Program-made: the position numbers and the translations under genes
IMG/VR virus record: IMGVR_UViG_3300036715_003254
Span: 62,001-126,000 of that record
Origin: a virus
Reading direction: 5' to 3' (one strand)
DNA: 64,000 nt
Part shown: positions 16,662-25,208 of the stretch, piece after piece
Layout: each line of letters opens with the position of its first letter
Position numbering within the stretch: the first letter of the stretch is position 1
Notes under the pieces: model-generated
The model's input: only the letters and a program-made list of their open reading frames with translations
Databases searched by the model: none
What the model was told of the DNA's origin: nothing

Positions 16662-17774
16662 TTAAAATATACTTTCTATTGCTATTTCATCACCTTTAGA
16701 TAGAGCATCATTGAATGTTAAAGTAGTTCCATCTACAGACCAGTTTGAAGAAGCAAATCTAATACCGTTTTTATACACTACAAAATAAGAACCTTTTGGT
16801 CCATTTAGAGTGACTTTAGTTTGTCCATCGTCGGCTACTAATTCTTGAATATACGTAGGTATTGTACCGCCTGCAGTTATTAGACCTTTGCTGTTGACTG
16901 TAACTGAAGTATAAGTACCGGCTGTAACCACATTAGGTAGTGTAGCTGTAGCGCTAATATCACTTGAACCGTCAAAGGCCGGTGTAGTAAAGGAAATATC
17001 GCCAGTAACAGTTAAAACTCTACCAGTAGCCAATTTAGTCGCAGGAGTACTAGAAATAGCGCTAGTAACAAATTTTGTGGTGGCAATTTGATCTGTATTT
17101 GTTCCCGAATCGGCAGTTGGTGCAGTTGGTGTTCCTGTTAGAGCAGGAGACGCCAATGGAGCTTTAGTACCAACAACAGCAGTTAAAGCAGCGGCAGCTG
17201 ACTCATCATTTGCTAGTTGGTCGGCTATTTCTTTTAGTGTATCTAGTGTTGCCGGTGCGGAATTTACTAGATTAGCAATTGCTGTATCTGTATAAGACTT
17301 AGATGATGCTAATGTAGAAGTATCTTTACCATCTACTTCAGTTTTAGTATAAGCATCAGTAATACCGTAACCAGCAATAGTTGTAGGTTTATTTAGTATT
17401 TGAGCCGCACCACTAGATGCAGTCCAATCAGAGCTTACTTGCGGTCTAGCATTATAGAAAGGTTGAGAACTTATCCAAGTTTTTGTGTCAGCGATAGCAC
17501 CAGTAACGAAAGCTGTAGTAGCGATTTGGTCTGTATTTGTTCCAGCTGGAGCAGTTGGAGCGGTAGGAGTGTCGCCGCCAGCAATACATTTAAAAACGCT
17601 TGAGTTATTTATAACATCAGATATTTTAGTATCAGCTGTTATATTATCGTTACTTATTTTTGTAAAGAATTGTTTAGTACTCTGAATGTATATTAGTTTA
17701 AGCAGAGGTACTTTGTTTATACCTGTTTGATTTACATCATTAAAATACCAAACTGGCGATAAATTGTAAGACAT
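16662..17774 (-). CDS. Tail fibre protein with repeated T-P-T-A-P / A-T-T-x-F-V units
   Basis: 370 residues. Residues 1-62 carry the shared attachment module (Y-N-x-S-P-V-W-Y, T-G-I-N-K-V-P). Then come two copies of the fibre motif T-N-T-D-Q-I-A-T-T-x-F-V (near 80 and 225) separated by a helical Y-T-K-T-E-V-D region, as in many phage fibres. The C-terminal ~55 residues (T-K-V-T-L-N-G-P-K-G to the end) are a receptor-binding-tip-type domain. It has its own promoter box (17835-17842) and terminator. Probably a trimeric fibre. Confidence 0.7.
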   Translation of the reverse strand: MSYNLSPVWYFNDVNQTGINKVPLLKLIYIQSTKQFFTKISNDNITADTKISDVINNSSVFKCIAGGDTPTAPTAPAGTNTDQIATTAFVTGAIADTKTWISSQPFYNARPQVSSDWTASSGAAQILNKPTTIAGYGITDAYTKTEVDGKDTSTLASSKSYTDTAIANLVNSAPATLDTLKEIADQLANDESAAAALTAVVGTKAPLASPALTGTPTAPTADSGTNTDQIATTKFVTSAISSTPATKLATGRVLTVTGDISFTTPAFDGSSDISATATLPNVVTAGTYTSVTVNSKGLITAGGTIPTYIQELVADDGQTKVTLNGPKGSYFVVYKNGIRFASSNWSVDGTTLTFNDALSKGDEIAIESIF

Positions 17775-17834
17775 TGTTATTCTCCTTTTTAAATATAACT
17801 TAAAACCTATTAAATATTAGGATTCTAGTTTATA

Positions 17835-17842
17835 TATTTATT
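17835..17842 (-). promoter_or_regulatory. T4-like late promoter box AATAAATA
   Basis: The box lies 61 bases upstream of the 370-residue fibre gene. Confidence 0.45.
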
Positions 17843-17930
17843 GTTCTGATGTCTTCAGTTAACGAGAGTTTTATTAAAGTAAGACAAAGTGTTTTGATTT
17901 TATTGTCTATAATTAGAAGAAAGAATATAT

Positions 17931-17963
17931 AAACCAGTCAACTCCGTTTTATGGAGTGATAGT
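17931..17963 (-). terminator. Terminator-like hairpin after lipoprotein gene
   Basis: ACTCC/GGAGT stem at 17941-17957 with outer AAAC/GTTT pairing. It follows directly on the stop of the 90-residue gene and is followed by T-rich sequence. Confidence 0.55.
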
Positions 17964-18236
17964 TTACTTATCTTCAACAAGCAATACTGTATCTTTACTG
18001 TATGGAACAATAGGTTTGAAATAAGGTTTTAAGTAAAAGTTTACTACTTTTCCTTTGTGTTCACCATAACAAAGCTTTGCTGTACCTATATACGCACCAT
18101 CTTTTATTTCACAAGACTGTACTACAGCATAATGTGTTCCTACTCTATCGTTTTTCCAGTCAACCCAATTTTGGTAATTAGTTGAGCAACCTGTTAATCC
18201 TAAAAGTACAAAAAAACCGATTATTAACTTTTTCAT
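17964..18236 (-). CDS. Small lipoprotein
   Basis: 90 residues. It has an N-terminal K-K-L then a hydrophobic stretch and lipobox L-T-G-C at residues 14-17, so it is probably exported and lipidated. The mature part is short and beta-rich with two further Cys (near 42 and 56). It follows a second envelope-type gene by 16 bases. It could be a spanin-like, superinfection-exclusion or surface protein. No family recognised. Confidence 0.55.
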   Translation of the reverse strand: MKKLIIGFFVLLGLTGCSTNYQNWVDWKNDRVGTHYAVVQSCEIKDGAYIGTAKLCYGEHKGKVVNFYLKPYFKPIVPYSKDTVLLVEDK

Positions 18237-18252
18237 TGTTTAATCCTTTTTA

Positions 18253-18600
18253 TTAAAATTTCCAACTAAACTGCGCAGTAATAGCGCTTCCTAATACAGA
18301 ACCAACTGTGTCAGCATAAACATCGTGAATATCTTCTGTTCCGTGACCTGCTGCATCCCATTTCTCTTTAGCAATTCCCACCAAAAGCCCAGAAGCGACA
18401 CCGATAGCAAAAGCTTCAAACTTATTAGCTCCATAGTATCGAGCTAATGCAGTAGCAGTTCCGCTAATAGCAGCAGTGGCAGCGATATGTTTTTGCTTAT
18501 CTTTTTGCTGAAAAAATGGTTCATCAGCGAAAAGCGAAGAAGAAAAAAATATTATCATTATTATTGTTTTTGATAAATTTCTCAACACAGTTTTAATCAT
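18253..18600 (-). CDS. YfiM/DUF2279-like periplasmic protein
   Basis: 115 residues. It has a signal peptide (hydrophobic 12-24, cut near A-D-E at 25-27), then D-K-x-K-H-I near 34-39, a Gly/Ala-rich segment G-V-A-S-G-L-L-V-G-I-A-K-E and a D-x-x-D-V-Y-A-D-T-V-G-S motif. This order is typical of the YfiM (DUF2279) family of small envelope proteins, from memory. It pairs with the lipoprotein gene downstream, and both may act in lysis or the envelope. The start has TAGGAG upstream. Confidence 0.6.
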   Translation of the reverse strand: MIKTVLRNLSKTIIMIIFFSSSLFADEPFFQQKDKQKHIAATAAISGTATALARYYGANKFEAFAIGVASGLLVGIAKEKWDAAGHGTEDIHDVYADTVGSVLGSAITAQFSWKF

Positions 18601-18799
18601 AGCTAAATTCTCCTATTTTTGAAATATGAAGCGCTTTTTAGTATTTTAATCGCATTTTTATAAACTTTTTTCGAATTCTATTTTTCATATAACTATAAGA
18701 ATTAGTTCAACTAAACTTCTATATAAAATTTTTAATATAGTTTAAAATATTTATATCTATTCATTTGATATTATTTAGCGATATTTTCTCTTTTATTAT

Positions 18800-18885
18800 A
18801 ATTAGTCAATAGTCAAAACAGAAAATTATCAAATAATTATTGATAATTTAATGTGCTTATATCACCGTCCTAAAGGACGGTGTTT
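18800..18885 (-). mobile_element. Solo left-end fragment of IS605-like element
   Basis: A perfect hairpin of GGACGG type at 18863-18882 followed (on the minus strand) by about 70 A/T-rich bases. These match the left part of the non-autonomous element at 39742-39961 (shared G-A-T-A-T-A-A-x-C-A-C-A-T-T-A-A-A-T-T and T-T-T-T-C-T-G). No tnpB or right end follows, so it is a remnant or cut-down copy. The rest of the 361-base gap 18601-18961 holds only A/T-rich sequence with no convincing gene. Confidence 0.5.
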
Positions 18886-18961
18886 TACGCACAAAATGGA
18901 TAAATAATCTCACACTCTGCTTTCTTTTTCTATAAGTCCAAGATCACTATGTCCGTAGGTA

Positions 18962-19273
18962 TTAGACGTTCGTACCACCAAACTTTTTTTGTAGTGACTT
19001 ATAGACACTTACATAGCCTCTTTCATCTGCTGAGTAAGGAACTTGATAATTGAACTCTTCTATCTTATTGAATACCTGTCTAGTAGTGGCTTCCTGAGCT
19101 GGTATGTTAAGCTCAGCATTTGCCGGCACTGCAGGTACAGCTTCTGTAGTAATGTTATAAACACCAACTAAACTATTCCACCCTTCTCGTTTGCTTCCAA
19201 ACAGTCTATCGATTCTGATATAAGCATCTTTTACTTCTATGCCATTGAAGTTGTAATTTGTTTGTATTGCCAT
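18962..19273 (-). CDS. Conserved phage-type hypothetical protein
   Basis: 103 residues beginning MAIQTNYNFNGIEVKDAYI. The same opening is familiar from small proteins next to tail fibre genes in other phages, but I know no assigned function. Residues 51-62 are Pro/Ala-rich (A-V-P-A-V-P-A-N-A-E). It follows a fibre-type gene by 13 bases in the same direction, so it is probably a fibre accessory protein or chaperone. Confidence 0.5.
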   Translation of the reverse strand: MAIQTNYNFNGIEVKDAYIRIDRLFGSKREGWNSLVGVYNITTEAVPAVPANAELNIPAQEATTRQVFNKIEEFNYQVPYSADERGYVSVYKSLQKKFGGTNV

Positions 19274-19286
19274 TTTATTTTCCTTT

Positions 19287-19940
19287 TTATAGTATTTTTT
19301 GTACTGTACAAGTGCAACTTACTTTATCACTTGATGATGATTGAACTGATAATCTTTTTTGATTCCCGAAGTAAAATGTGTAACTAGGTTCATTATTCTC
19401 CGTCTTATATGTAGACTTATTTACACCAACTATTTGAATATCCTCTGAAGAAGAGGCATCAAAATGAACCGCAAAAACAAATGAAAAAACTTGCTCATAA
19501 GCAACATTATAAATGTCAAACCCGCGAACATTGGCGATATACGTTCCTCCTGATAAAGCTGGGGAAATAAATTGTTTTGAACTACAATCAGCATCGGATA
19601 ATGTAGAAATTATTGGAGTAAATAAATTGCTAGCGCTTATACTTCCATTAACCTGTAACTTATCAACACCATTATCTGTTGTTGTTCCTACTAATAAATT
19701 AACACCAGTGTCATATACAACACTATTTGAATTAATAGTTACTATGTGTTTTCCATTACAAGCAATACCGATATTGCCTTCTGCAATATGGTAGAAACCT
19801 GTATCATTTGAACTATCATTTTGAAATACTAGTCCTGGGGCGATATTCGTACCTTCCGGAATAAAAACCTGACCAGTAAATACTGGCGAGTTGATGTTTG
19901 CTTTTACATCATTAAGCTTATCTAGTGAATACTTAATCAT
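19287..19940 (-). CDS. Tail fibre/spike-type protein
   Basis: 217 residues. N-terminal D-K-L-N-D-V-K-A-N-I-N-S-P-V-F-T-G and a later L-L-V-G-T-T-T-D-N-G-V-D-K-L-Q-V-N-G-S-I motif (near 83-102) are typical of phage fibre and spike head domains that precede chaperone or tip regions. The C-terminal ~100 residues are beta-rich with Q-I-V-G-V-N. It overlaps the upstream gene by ATGA (4 bases), indicating coupled translation. Confidence 0.55.
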   Translation of the reverse strand: MIKYSLDKLNDVKANINSPVFTGQVFIPEGTNIAPGLVFQNDSSNDTGFYHIAEGNIGIACNGKHIVTINSNSVVYDTGVNLLVGTTTDNGVDKLQVNGSISASNLFTPIISTLSDADCSSKQFISPALSGGTYIANVRGFDIYNVAYEQVFSFVFAVHFDASSSEDIQIVGVNKSTYKTENNEPSYTFYFGNQKRLSVQSSSSDKVSCTCTVQKIL

Positions 19941-20299
19941 AGTGCGAATTCTCCTATTTTTTGGGGTCTAAAGTATTGTTTGGTATTCCCATCCATATCT
20001 TTATAGCTTATTGGCACATCATATGGGTACACAGATTTATATATAGCAAGAGCTTTATCGTTAGCAAACAGCTCTTCATATGTTCCAAGCACCTGTATTG
20101 ACTTCATAGTCTTTACAAAAGCTAATTCCTCATCTGTAAGAATTGATAGAGCCAAGCTCCCATTTTCGTTTTTAATGACTGGTGTGGTTTGGACATTCCA
20201 CCCAGTTACATTCCCTTCTCCATCTTTAACTTTATAGCTATCTGGAAGTTCATCCATAAAAGCTTTAGTATCTTTACAATACGTTATTACGTAATTCAT
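19937..20299 (-). CDS. Hypothetical fibre-operon protein
   Basis: 120 residues, beginning M-N-Y-V-I-T-Y-C-K. It has no transmembrane segment or known motif. Mixed alpha/beta with a conserved-looking K-T-P-like middle (V-Q-T-T-P-V-I-K) and aromatic C-terminal part. It lies between the 474-residue fibre gene (34 bases upstream) and the spike-type gene, which it overlaps by 4 bases. A fibre assembly or chaperone role is a guess from position. Confidence 0.45.
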   Translation of the reverse strand: MNYVITYCKDTKAFMDELPDSYKVKDGEGNVTGWNVQTTPVIKNENGSLALSILTDEELAFVKTMKSIQVLGTYEELFANDKALAIYKSVYPYDVPISYKDMDGNTKQYFRPQKIGEFAL

Positions 20300-20332
20300 T
20301 TGTTTCTCCTAAGGGTTTTATTGTTTATCAAA

Positions 20333-21757
20333 CTATGCAAGCGATACTTCGTATGCAGTTAATGCTCTATCATAAATTCGCAAATTTGTAATATGACCAT
20401 ACCAAAGTCTTCCTATCATAATACTAGAAGCAGTATCGCCTAAGTCGTTATATTGTTGTAATCTAGATTCTTTAGCCAATAATACTCCATTTTTGTAAAT
20501 ACTAGTTTGATTGTTTTTACTATCAGAAATTGCACAAATCCTTTTAGTAACAGTATCAAATGGAATATATGTATAAGCCAGCATATTAGTATTTTTACCA
20601 CCGTGACAATGAAAATCAGTACCATCTCCGTAGCCAAATATCAACGCGCCGTCGCCATTACTATTAATTGCGATTATAGAGCTCCAATCGCCGTCTTTTT
20701 TTCCTTTTATATCAAAGTCAGCAATAACGGTTCTCGAATCATATACGGACGGAAAGTTACCTTCTAGAGTGGCACTCAACATATCAGCTGCTCTAGTAAC
20801 AGTGCTAGAAGTTGTAGAAATATAGGATGTAGTAAATGGCAACGCTTCTAATTGTGCTCCATAGATGTTTACACCATTTCCTGTTTTATCTGTCGAAGAG
20901 TAGCTGTATATAACATTAACATATTTACGGTCAGAGGTAGTGACAGTGAAAGTCATACTAAGTCTTACCCACCCATTAGCTAATATTTGTACATTTTTAT
21001 CTTGTAGGTTATTGTTTTGATCTGTTAAAACTCCTGTGTCGAAGTTATAACTCAAATCACGTGAAGTACCGTCTGAGAAGAAAAATGACGGATACATTAT
21101 TCTTATTATAGAGTCTTCTGCTTTTTGAGCAAATATAGAAGCAGTATATGTTGTCCCAGCAGTTAACGAAAAATATGAAATATATATATTTTCCTCTGAC
21201 CCAGTTGTAGTTTTATAAAAATGATAAGCAGAGTTTGCTACACCGTCAGGACCAGTAACATTTTGAGTAATAGCAGAATTTTGAGTACTCCATTGTTCGA
21301 ATTGGTTTGAATAAGAAAATAGATTCGTACTATTACCTTCGTTCAAATAACCTTCTTTTTCAAATCTAGGTACATCTATACCAGCTGTTTTTAGAACACC
21401 ATATCTATCTATATAAGTAGCAGTTGAAGCTCTTGAGAATGTAACACTACCTGTACCAGACCTCATAGCCAAAGAGTTTTTTAGTGGAAGATCTAGCAAA
21501 GGATTATGGATATTACCAATAGCCATTTGAAGATCAGAATTGTTAGCTTTTAGGTCAACTTCTGCTGCATTCTTAAAATTACTCGGATTTCTTAAAAGGT
21601 CAGTTACAGTAGAAGTACTTGTTAAACCGTCATTACTTAACTTTTTAAACATTTTTCCAGTACTTTGGATATGTATTAACCTGTTTAGAGGCACTTTGTC
21701 AATGCCAGTTTGATTTACATCAGAAAATTCCCAAATGGGAGATTTGTTATATGCCAT
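20333..21757 (-). CDS. Tail fibre protein with C-terminal LamG-like domain
   Basis: 474 residues from the ATG at 21757, chosen because AGGAAGG sits 9 bases upstream. An upstream in-frame start at 21805 would read through the leader hairpin. Residues 1-65 are the shared attachment module (A-Y-N-K-S-P-I-W-E-F, T-G-I-D-K-V-P). The middle has jelly-roll-like strands and V-T-R-A-A-D-M near 315. The last ~150 residues look like a concanavalin/LamG sugar-binding fold ending in L-R-I-Y-D-R-A-L-T. Likely host recognition. Its promoter box and leader hairpin are shared in type with the 136-residue gene. Confidence 0.7.
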   Translation of the reverse strand: MAYNKSPIWEFSDVNQTGIDKVPLNRLIHIQSTGKMFKKLSNDGLTSTSTVTDLLRNPSNFKNAAEVDLKANNSDLQMAIGNIHNPLLDLPLKNSLAMRSGTGSVTFSRASTATYIDRYGVLKTAGIDVPRFEKEGYLNEGNSTNLFSYSNQFEQWSTQNSAITQNVTGPDGVANSAYHFYKTTTGSEENIYISYFSLTAGTTYTASIFAQKAEDSIIRIMYPSFFFSDGTSRDLSYNFDTGVLTDQNNNLQDKNVQILANGWVRLSMTFTVTTSDRKYVNVIYSYSSTDKTGNGVNIYGAQLEALPFTTSYISTTSSTVTRAADMLSATLEGNFPSVYDSRTVIADFDIKGKKDGDWSSIIAINSNGDGALIFGYGDGTDFHCHGGKNTNMLAYTYIPFDTVTKRICAISDSKNNQTSIYKNGVLLAKESRLQQYNDLGDTASSIMIGRLWYGHITNLRIYDRALTAYEVSLA

Positions 21758-21781
21758 TTTATTTCCTTCCTCAAAAATTTT

Positions 21782-21828
21782 TCGCGTCGCGACTTGGTAT
21801 GTCACATTCCGTGAGGAATTTTACGCGA
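21782..21828 (-). ncRNA. Conserved leader hairpin, copy 2
   Basis: A 47-base element like 16138-16181. The outer stem is TCGCGT with ACGCGA, the inner stem TTCC/GGAA, and the central single-stranded part (TGTGACATACCAAGT) is identical to copy 1. It lies between the promoter box and the ribosome site of the LamG-type fibre gene. The compensated stem changes support a structured RNA. Confidence 0.55.
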
Positions 21829-21830
21829 TA

Positions 21831-21838
21831 TATTTATT
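21831..21838 (-). promoter_or_regulatory. T4-like late promoter box AATAAATA
   Basis: The box abuts the leader hairpin of the 474-residue fibre gene, the same geometry as at 16184-16191. Confidence 0.5.
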
Positions 21839-21866
21839 ATACTATAATTGAGTTTAAAGATTTATC

Positions 21867-21874
21867 AATAAATA
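21867..21874 (+). promoter_or_regulatory. T4-like late promoter box AATAAATA
   Basis: The box is on the plus strand about 92 bases before the tail sheath start. It is the only such box in the divergent gap facing that gene. Confidence 0.45.
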
Positions 21875-21965
21875 AATTCGGCAAAGACCCCAACTAAGAC
21901 TTGGGCGCAGAACTTGTCATTCTGCTTAAAACTTTGACCCTTGACAATTATAAGGAAATATAAAA

Positions 21966-23441
21966 ATGGCTACTATGCTTTCTCCTGGTGTTTATACACA
22001 CGAAATTGATATGAGCATAATTGTACCGTCAGTATCTTCTGCTACTGGTGCATTTGCTGGGTTATTTAAAAGAGGTCAAGTTGGTGTATACAAACTTGTT
22101 TCTTCTGTTGACGATTTGATATCTAATTACGGTGAACCTACAGATTCAAATTATAATGACTGGTTCCAATGCTATTCGTTCCTTCTTTACGGAAGCTCTC
22201 TTCTTGTTTCTAGAGCAATCGATAGTAATGGATCACTAGTTTCAACCACTTCAACAGTAACAGATGCTGCTGCTTCTGGTTCAAAAACTGTTTCAATAGA
22301 CCATATTACTAATTTTTCTGAAGGTGATAAAATTGTTTTTAACGGCGATAGAACTCACATCTATACAATAGACAAAGTAAATTCTTCAAGTGTTGATCTT
22401 GTAGAAACTCTTGCTACTGCTGTTGATAAGAATTCTCTTGTAGAAAAATTTGTTAAAGCTACAAACGCAGCTGTTGAAGCCAAAAAAGTAGGTGGCACTG
22501 CTCCGTATGCGCTAGCTCTTAAAAAACTTGGAATATTTGTTCCAAATTCTCAATACTTTGAAGATTTTAACGCTAGTTTTGGTGTTACCGATGCTAATAA
22601 TGTTGCTCTTCAATTTATAGCGAAAGATCCAGGCGAATTTGGTAACAATATCACTATCTCTATCGGTAATACAGCTGATTTCACTAATGGTTCTACTTCT
22701 CAAGCTCTTCCTGGAGTTCTTTTCAGTCAACTATTTGACAGATATCCTACAACTACTGAAATAGCTATCGTTATTTCTGTTGGTGGCGTTATGGTAGAGA
22801 AATTTATTGTTTCTCTTGTTCCAGGAACAAAAGACTATACAAATAGATCTACTTACATCGAAGATGTACTAAACAGACAGTCTAACTATGTGTATGTGGT
22901 TCACAACAAATTAACAACTACTGTTGCTTCTGCGCTAGCTAACGATTCTACAACTCTTAAACTTGCTTATGGTAATTCTGGTCTTCCAAATACTGATGAC
23001 ATAGAAGTAGCATATGATGTATTCTCTAATAAAGAAGAAGTTGATGTAGATATAGTTATAGCTAATGAACAAGCGCATCTTGCGGCGGCTACTCTTGCTA
23101 TGAATAGAGCTGACTGTATATGCTATGTAGGCGCAAAATATGAGAATGTAATCGGTCTTAAATCTTCAGACATTGTTGCTAAACAAATAGCATATATAAA
23201 CGATTCAAATTCGCCAATGAACCTAAACACTTCATTTGTTGCGTTCTATGATAATTACACACAATTCTATGATAAATGGAATGATAAGTTAAGATGGTGT
23301 AATGTTGCTGGTCTTATTGCTGGCGCAAGAGCTAAAACTTCTTATAACTTATCAGAGTCTGAGGCTTCTGCAGGTCTTATTAATGGCGTGCTAAAAGGTA
23401 TAACAAAGCTTTACTACAGTCCAAACTCGGGGCAAAGAGAT
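21966..23441 (+). CDS. 18: Tail sheath protein gp18, exon 1
   Basis: The first 492 codons of the sheath gene. The start M-A-T-M-L-S-P-G-V-Y-T-H-E-I-D and the S-x-x-x-G-A-F-A-G-L-F-K-R-G segment are typical of T4-family sheath proteins, which contract to drive the tube into the cell. The frame continues to a stop at 23477, but family conservation ends at S-P-N-S-G-Q-R-D. Joining GAT (ending 23441) to CTT at 25209 restores Q-R-D-L-L-Y-K-S-R-V-N-P-V-V-N-F, the expected sheath sequence. The spliced protein has 630 residues, close to T4 gp18 (659). Confidence 0.85.
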
Positions 23442-23561
23442 TGGTGTGCCCGTTTAAAAAGAATAATAAATAACTGAAAGGTTATATAAAACACACAGAC
23501 CTAAAACTTCGGAACTTTTAGGTCTATTTCATAACCTTTAATTAAAATTAAAGGCACTTCA

Positions 23562-24722
23562 ATGAAACAACTTCAACAAGACATCCAAAACTATCTAAAC
23601 AAATTCGGAAACGATGCTCTTACCTCAAACGCTCTCGTTATAAAAAGAAGAAAAGACGACATTATAAATTTCACTAGTTTTCTTCCGGAAGATACAAAAA
23701 TGATGGAAAGAGTTTATATCATTTTCCACGAAATTAAATTAGAAGACCTAGCATGTAAAATATGTGGAAAGAAAAGAAAATTTCGTTCATTCGTGAAAGG
23801 CTTTAACAAAACTTGTGGAAATGGTTCTTGTAACTCAGCTTATGGTTCATTATACTCTACAGATCAAACTAAAAGAGTAGCAAAAATGAATGAAACAAAA
23901 AGTCTTCATACAGAAGAACGAAGAAAAGAAATAAGACAAAAATGTGATCAAACAAAAAGAGAAAGATACGGTGAAGATTATCGTAGATTAGAAGGATTAA
24001 AGGGTTATAAAAATGCTTTAGAAAGAGGAACTTTCTATTCTCCATTCCAAGAATGGTCTAATACAAATAATAAAGAAAAAATCAAAGAAACACATTTAAA
24101 AGCTGCAAAAACACTTAAAAGTAAAATTGATGAAAATGGATTAGATCATTATGATAGAATTCATCAGAGGAAACTAAATGATATAGATAAAAATGGATTA
24201 GATCATTACAACAGAATTCATCAGAGGAAACTGAATGATATAGATGAAAATGGACTAAATTACTATCAAAGACTACATATAAAAAGATTGAACGATATAG
24301 ACGAAAACGGACTAAATTACTATCAAAGACTACATATAAAAAGATTGAACGATATAGACGAAAACGGATTAAATTTCTACCAAAGACAAACTGAAGCACA
24401 ATATAATTCTGGAAGATTTACTAGACCAGAAGATAAAGACGATTTTCAACATTACAGATACAAAGTTTATAAATGTATGAAAAAATTCGATGAGCAGATA
24501 AAGAAGCTTCCGGATTATGATTTAAGAGGACATGCAAATAAAGCAGGTTCATACCATCTAGACCATAAATTTTCAATACACGAAGGCTTTAAAAACTGTG
24601 TTCCGCCATACATCATAGGTAATATAGCTAATCTTGAAATGATTTCTGCTAGAAACAATCTATCTAAAAATAGAGCTTGTTCGATTGATCTTGATACTTT
24701 AATAAACAACCTAGTCTGGTAA
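23562..24722 (+). CDS. Intron-encoded HNH homing endonuclease
   Basis: 386 residues. A zinc-ribbon-like C-K-I-C-G and C-G-N-G-S-C near 65-90 is followed by a basic helical region and five 19-20-residue repeats (near 186-275, D-E-N-G-L-N-Y-Y-Q-R-L). The C-terminal HNH motif (Y-H-L-D-H-K-F-S-I-H-E-G near 328-339, then N-L-E-M-I-S and N-L-S-K-N) is the likely nuclease. It lies wholly inside the sheath intron and would cut intronless alleles, as T4 intron endonucleases do. The ribosome site is AAAGGCACTTCAATG. Confidence 0.8.
   Translation: MKQLQQDIQNYLNKFGNDALTSNALVIKRRKDDIINFTSFLPEDTKMMERVYIIFHEIKLEDLACKICGKKRKFRSFVKGFNKTCGNGSCNSAYGSLYSTDQTKRVAKMNETKSLHTEERRKEIRQKCDQTKRERYGEDYRRLEGLKGYKNALERGTFYSPFQEWSNTNNKEKIKETHLKAAKTLKSKIDENGLDHYDRIHQRKLNDIDKNGLDHYNRIHQRKLNDIDENGLNYYQRLHIKRLNDIDENGLNYYQRLHIKRLNDIDENGLNFYQRQTEAQYNSGRFTRPEDKDDFQHYRYKVYKCMKKFDEQIKKLPDYDLRGHANKAGSYHLDHKFSIHEGFKNCVPPYIIGNIANLEMISARNNLSKNRACSIDLDTLINNLVW
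24118..24380. repeat. Tandem 57-60-bp coding repeats in HNH gene
   Basis: About four to five direct repeats encode I-D-E-N-G-L-x-x-Y-x-R-x-H-x-x-R-L-N-D. Two neighbouring units (from about 24250 and 24307) are identical or nearly so, indicating recent duplication. Confidence 0.8.
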
Positions 24723-25208
24723 AAACAGACTAGGCTTCCTAAATAGTTACATCTAATGAAACTGAAAACTAAAAGCAAATATATTCTCTTAAACCTATAT
24801 CACAAAAACAACCAAAATAAATAATCTGTGTGTTTTTATATTAAACACTTACTGTTCCGAAGGCAGTAATGTTCTTATTCTTTTTATTGTTATAAAAAGG
24901 TCTCGCCATATAGTGATATATGGAAAAATTAATCTATCTAATTGCTGGAAAATCCTTAGAGTCTATTCAACTACAAAGTAAGATGAAAATCTAAGCTTGA
25001 ATGTTTAAAAATGAATAGAATTGGACAATCAGCAGCCAAGCTACTTTAAAATGTAGAAGGTTCAACGACTAGAACGAAAGTTCGTACACTCGAGTGAGTG
25101 GAAATGGTAGACATCTAGAAATAGATGAAGATATAGTCTAATCTTATAGGAAACTATAAGCAGCAGTAAATGCGGTATTTGTGTAACGAACAAATGCGAA
25201 TATAAAAG

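Larger units (their letters stand above)
23442..25208 (+). other. Group I intron in tail sheath gene
   Basis: 1767 bases between the two sheath exons. The 3' part holds the conserved core: P-like ATTGCTGGAAAATCC near 24939-24955, Q-like AATCAGCAGCCAAGC at 25027-25041, R-like GGTTCAACGACTA at 25059-25071 and S-like GAAGATATAGTC at 25127-25139 (GACTA/TAGTC forms P7). The intron would end with G at 25208. The 5' part has paired segments AAAGGTTAT/ATAACCTTT and AGACCTAAAA/TTTTAGGTCT before the HNH gene. The 5' splice site after GAT is inferred from protein alignment, and I could not build a convincing P1. The 486 bases after the HNH gene are this RNA core. Confidence 0.8.

Noticed and set aside
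18601-18799. Possible small gene or tRNA in the A/T-rich gap
   Set aside because: No cloverleaf and no frame with a start, ribosome site and sensible composition was found. No tRNA was seen elsewhere in the window either.
23442-23477. Sheath exon 1 continuing to its own stop at 23477 as a truncated protein
   Set aside because: Residues after Q-R-D do not match sheath proteins, whereas joining to 25209 restores the conserved sequence. Unspliced readthrough is possible but not the functional product.
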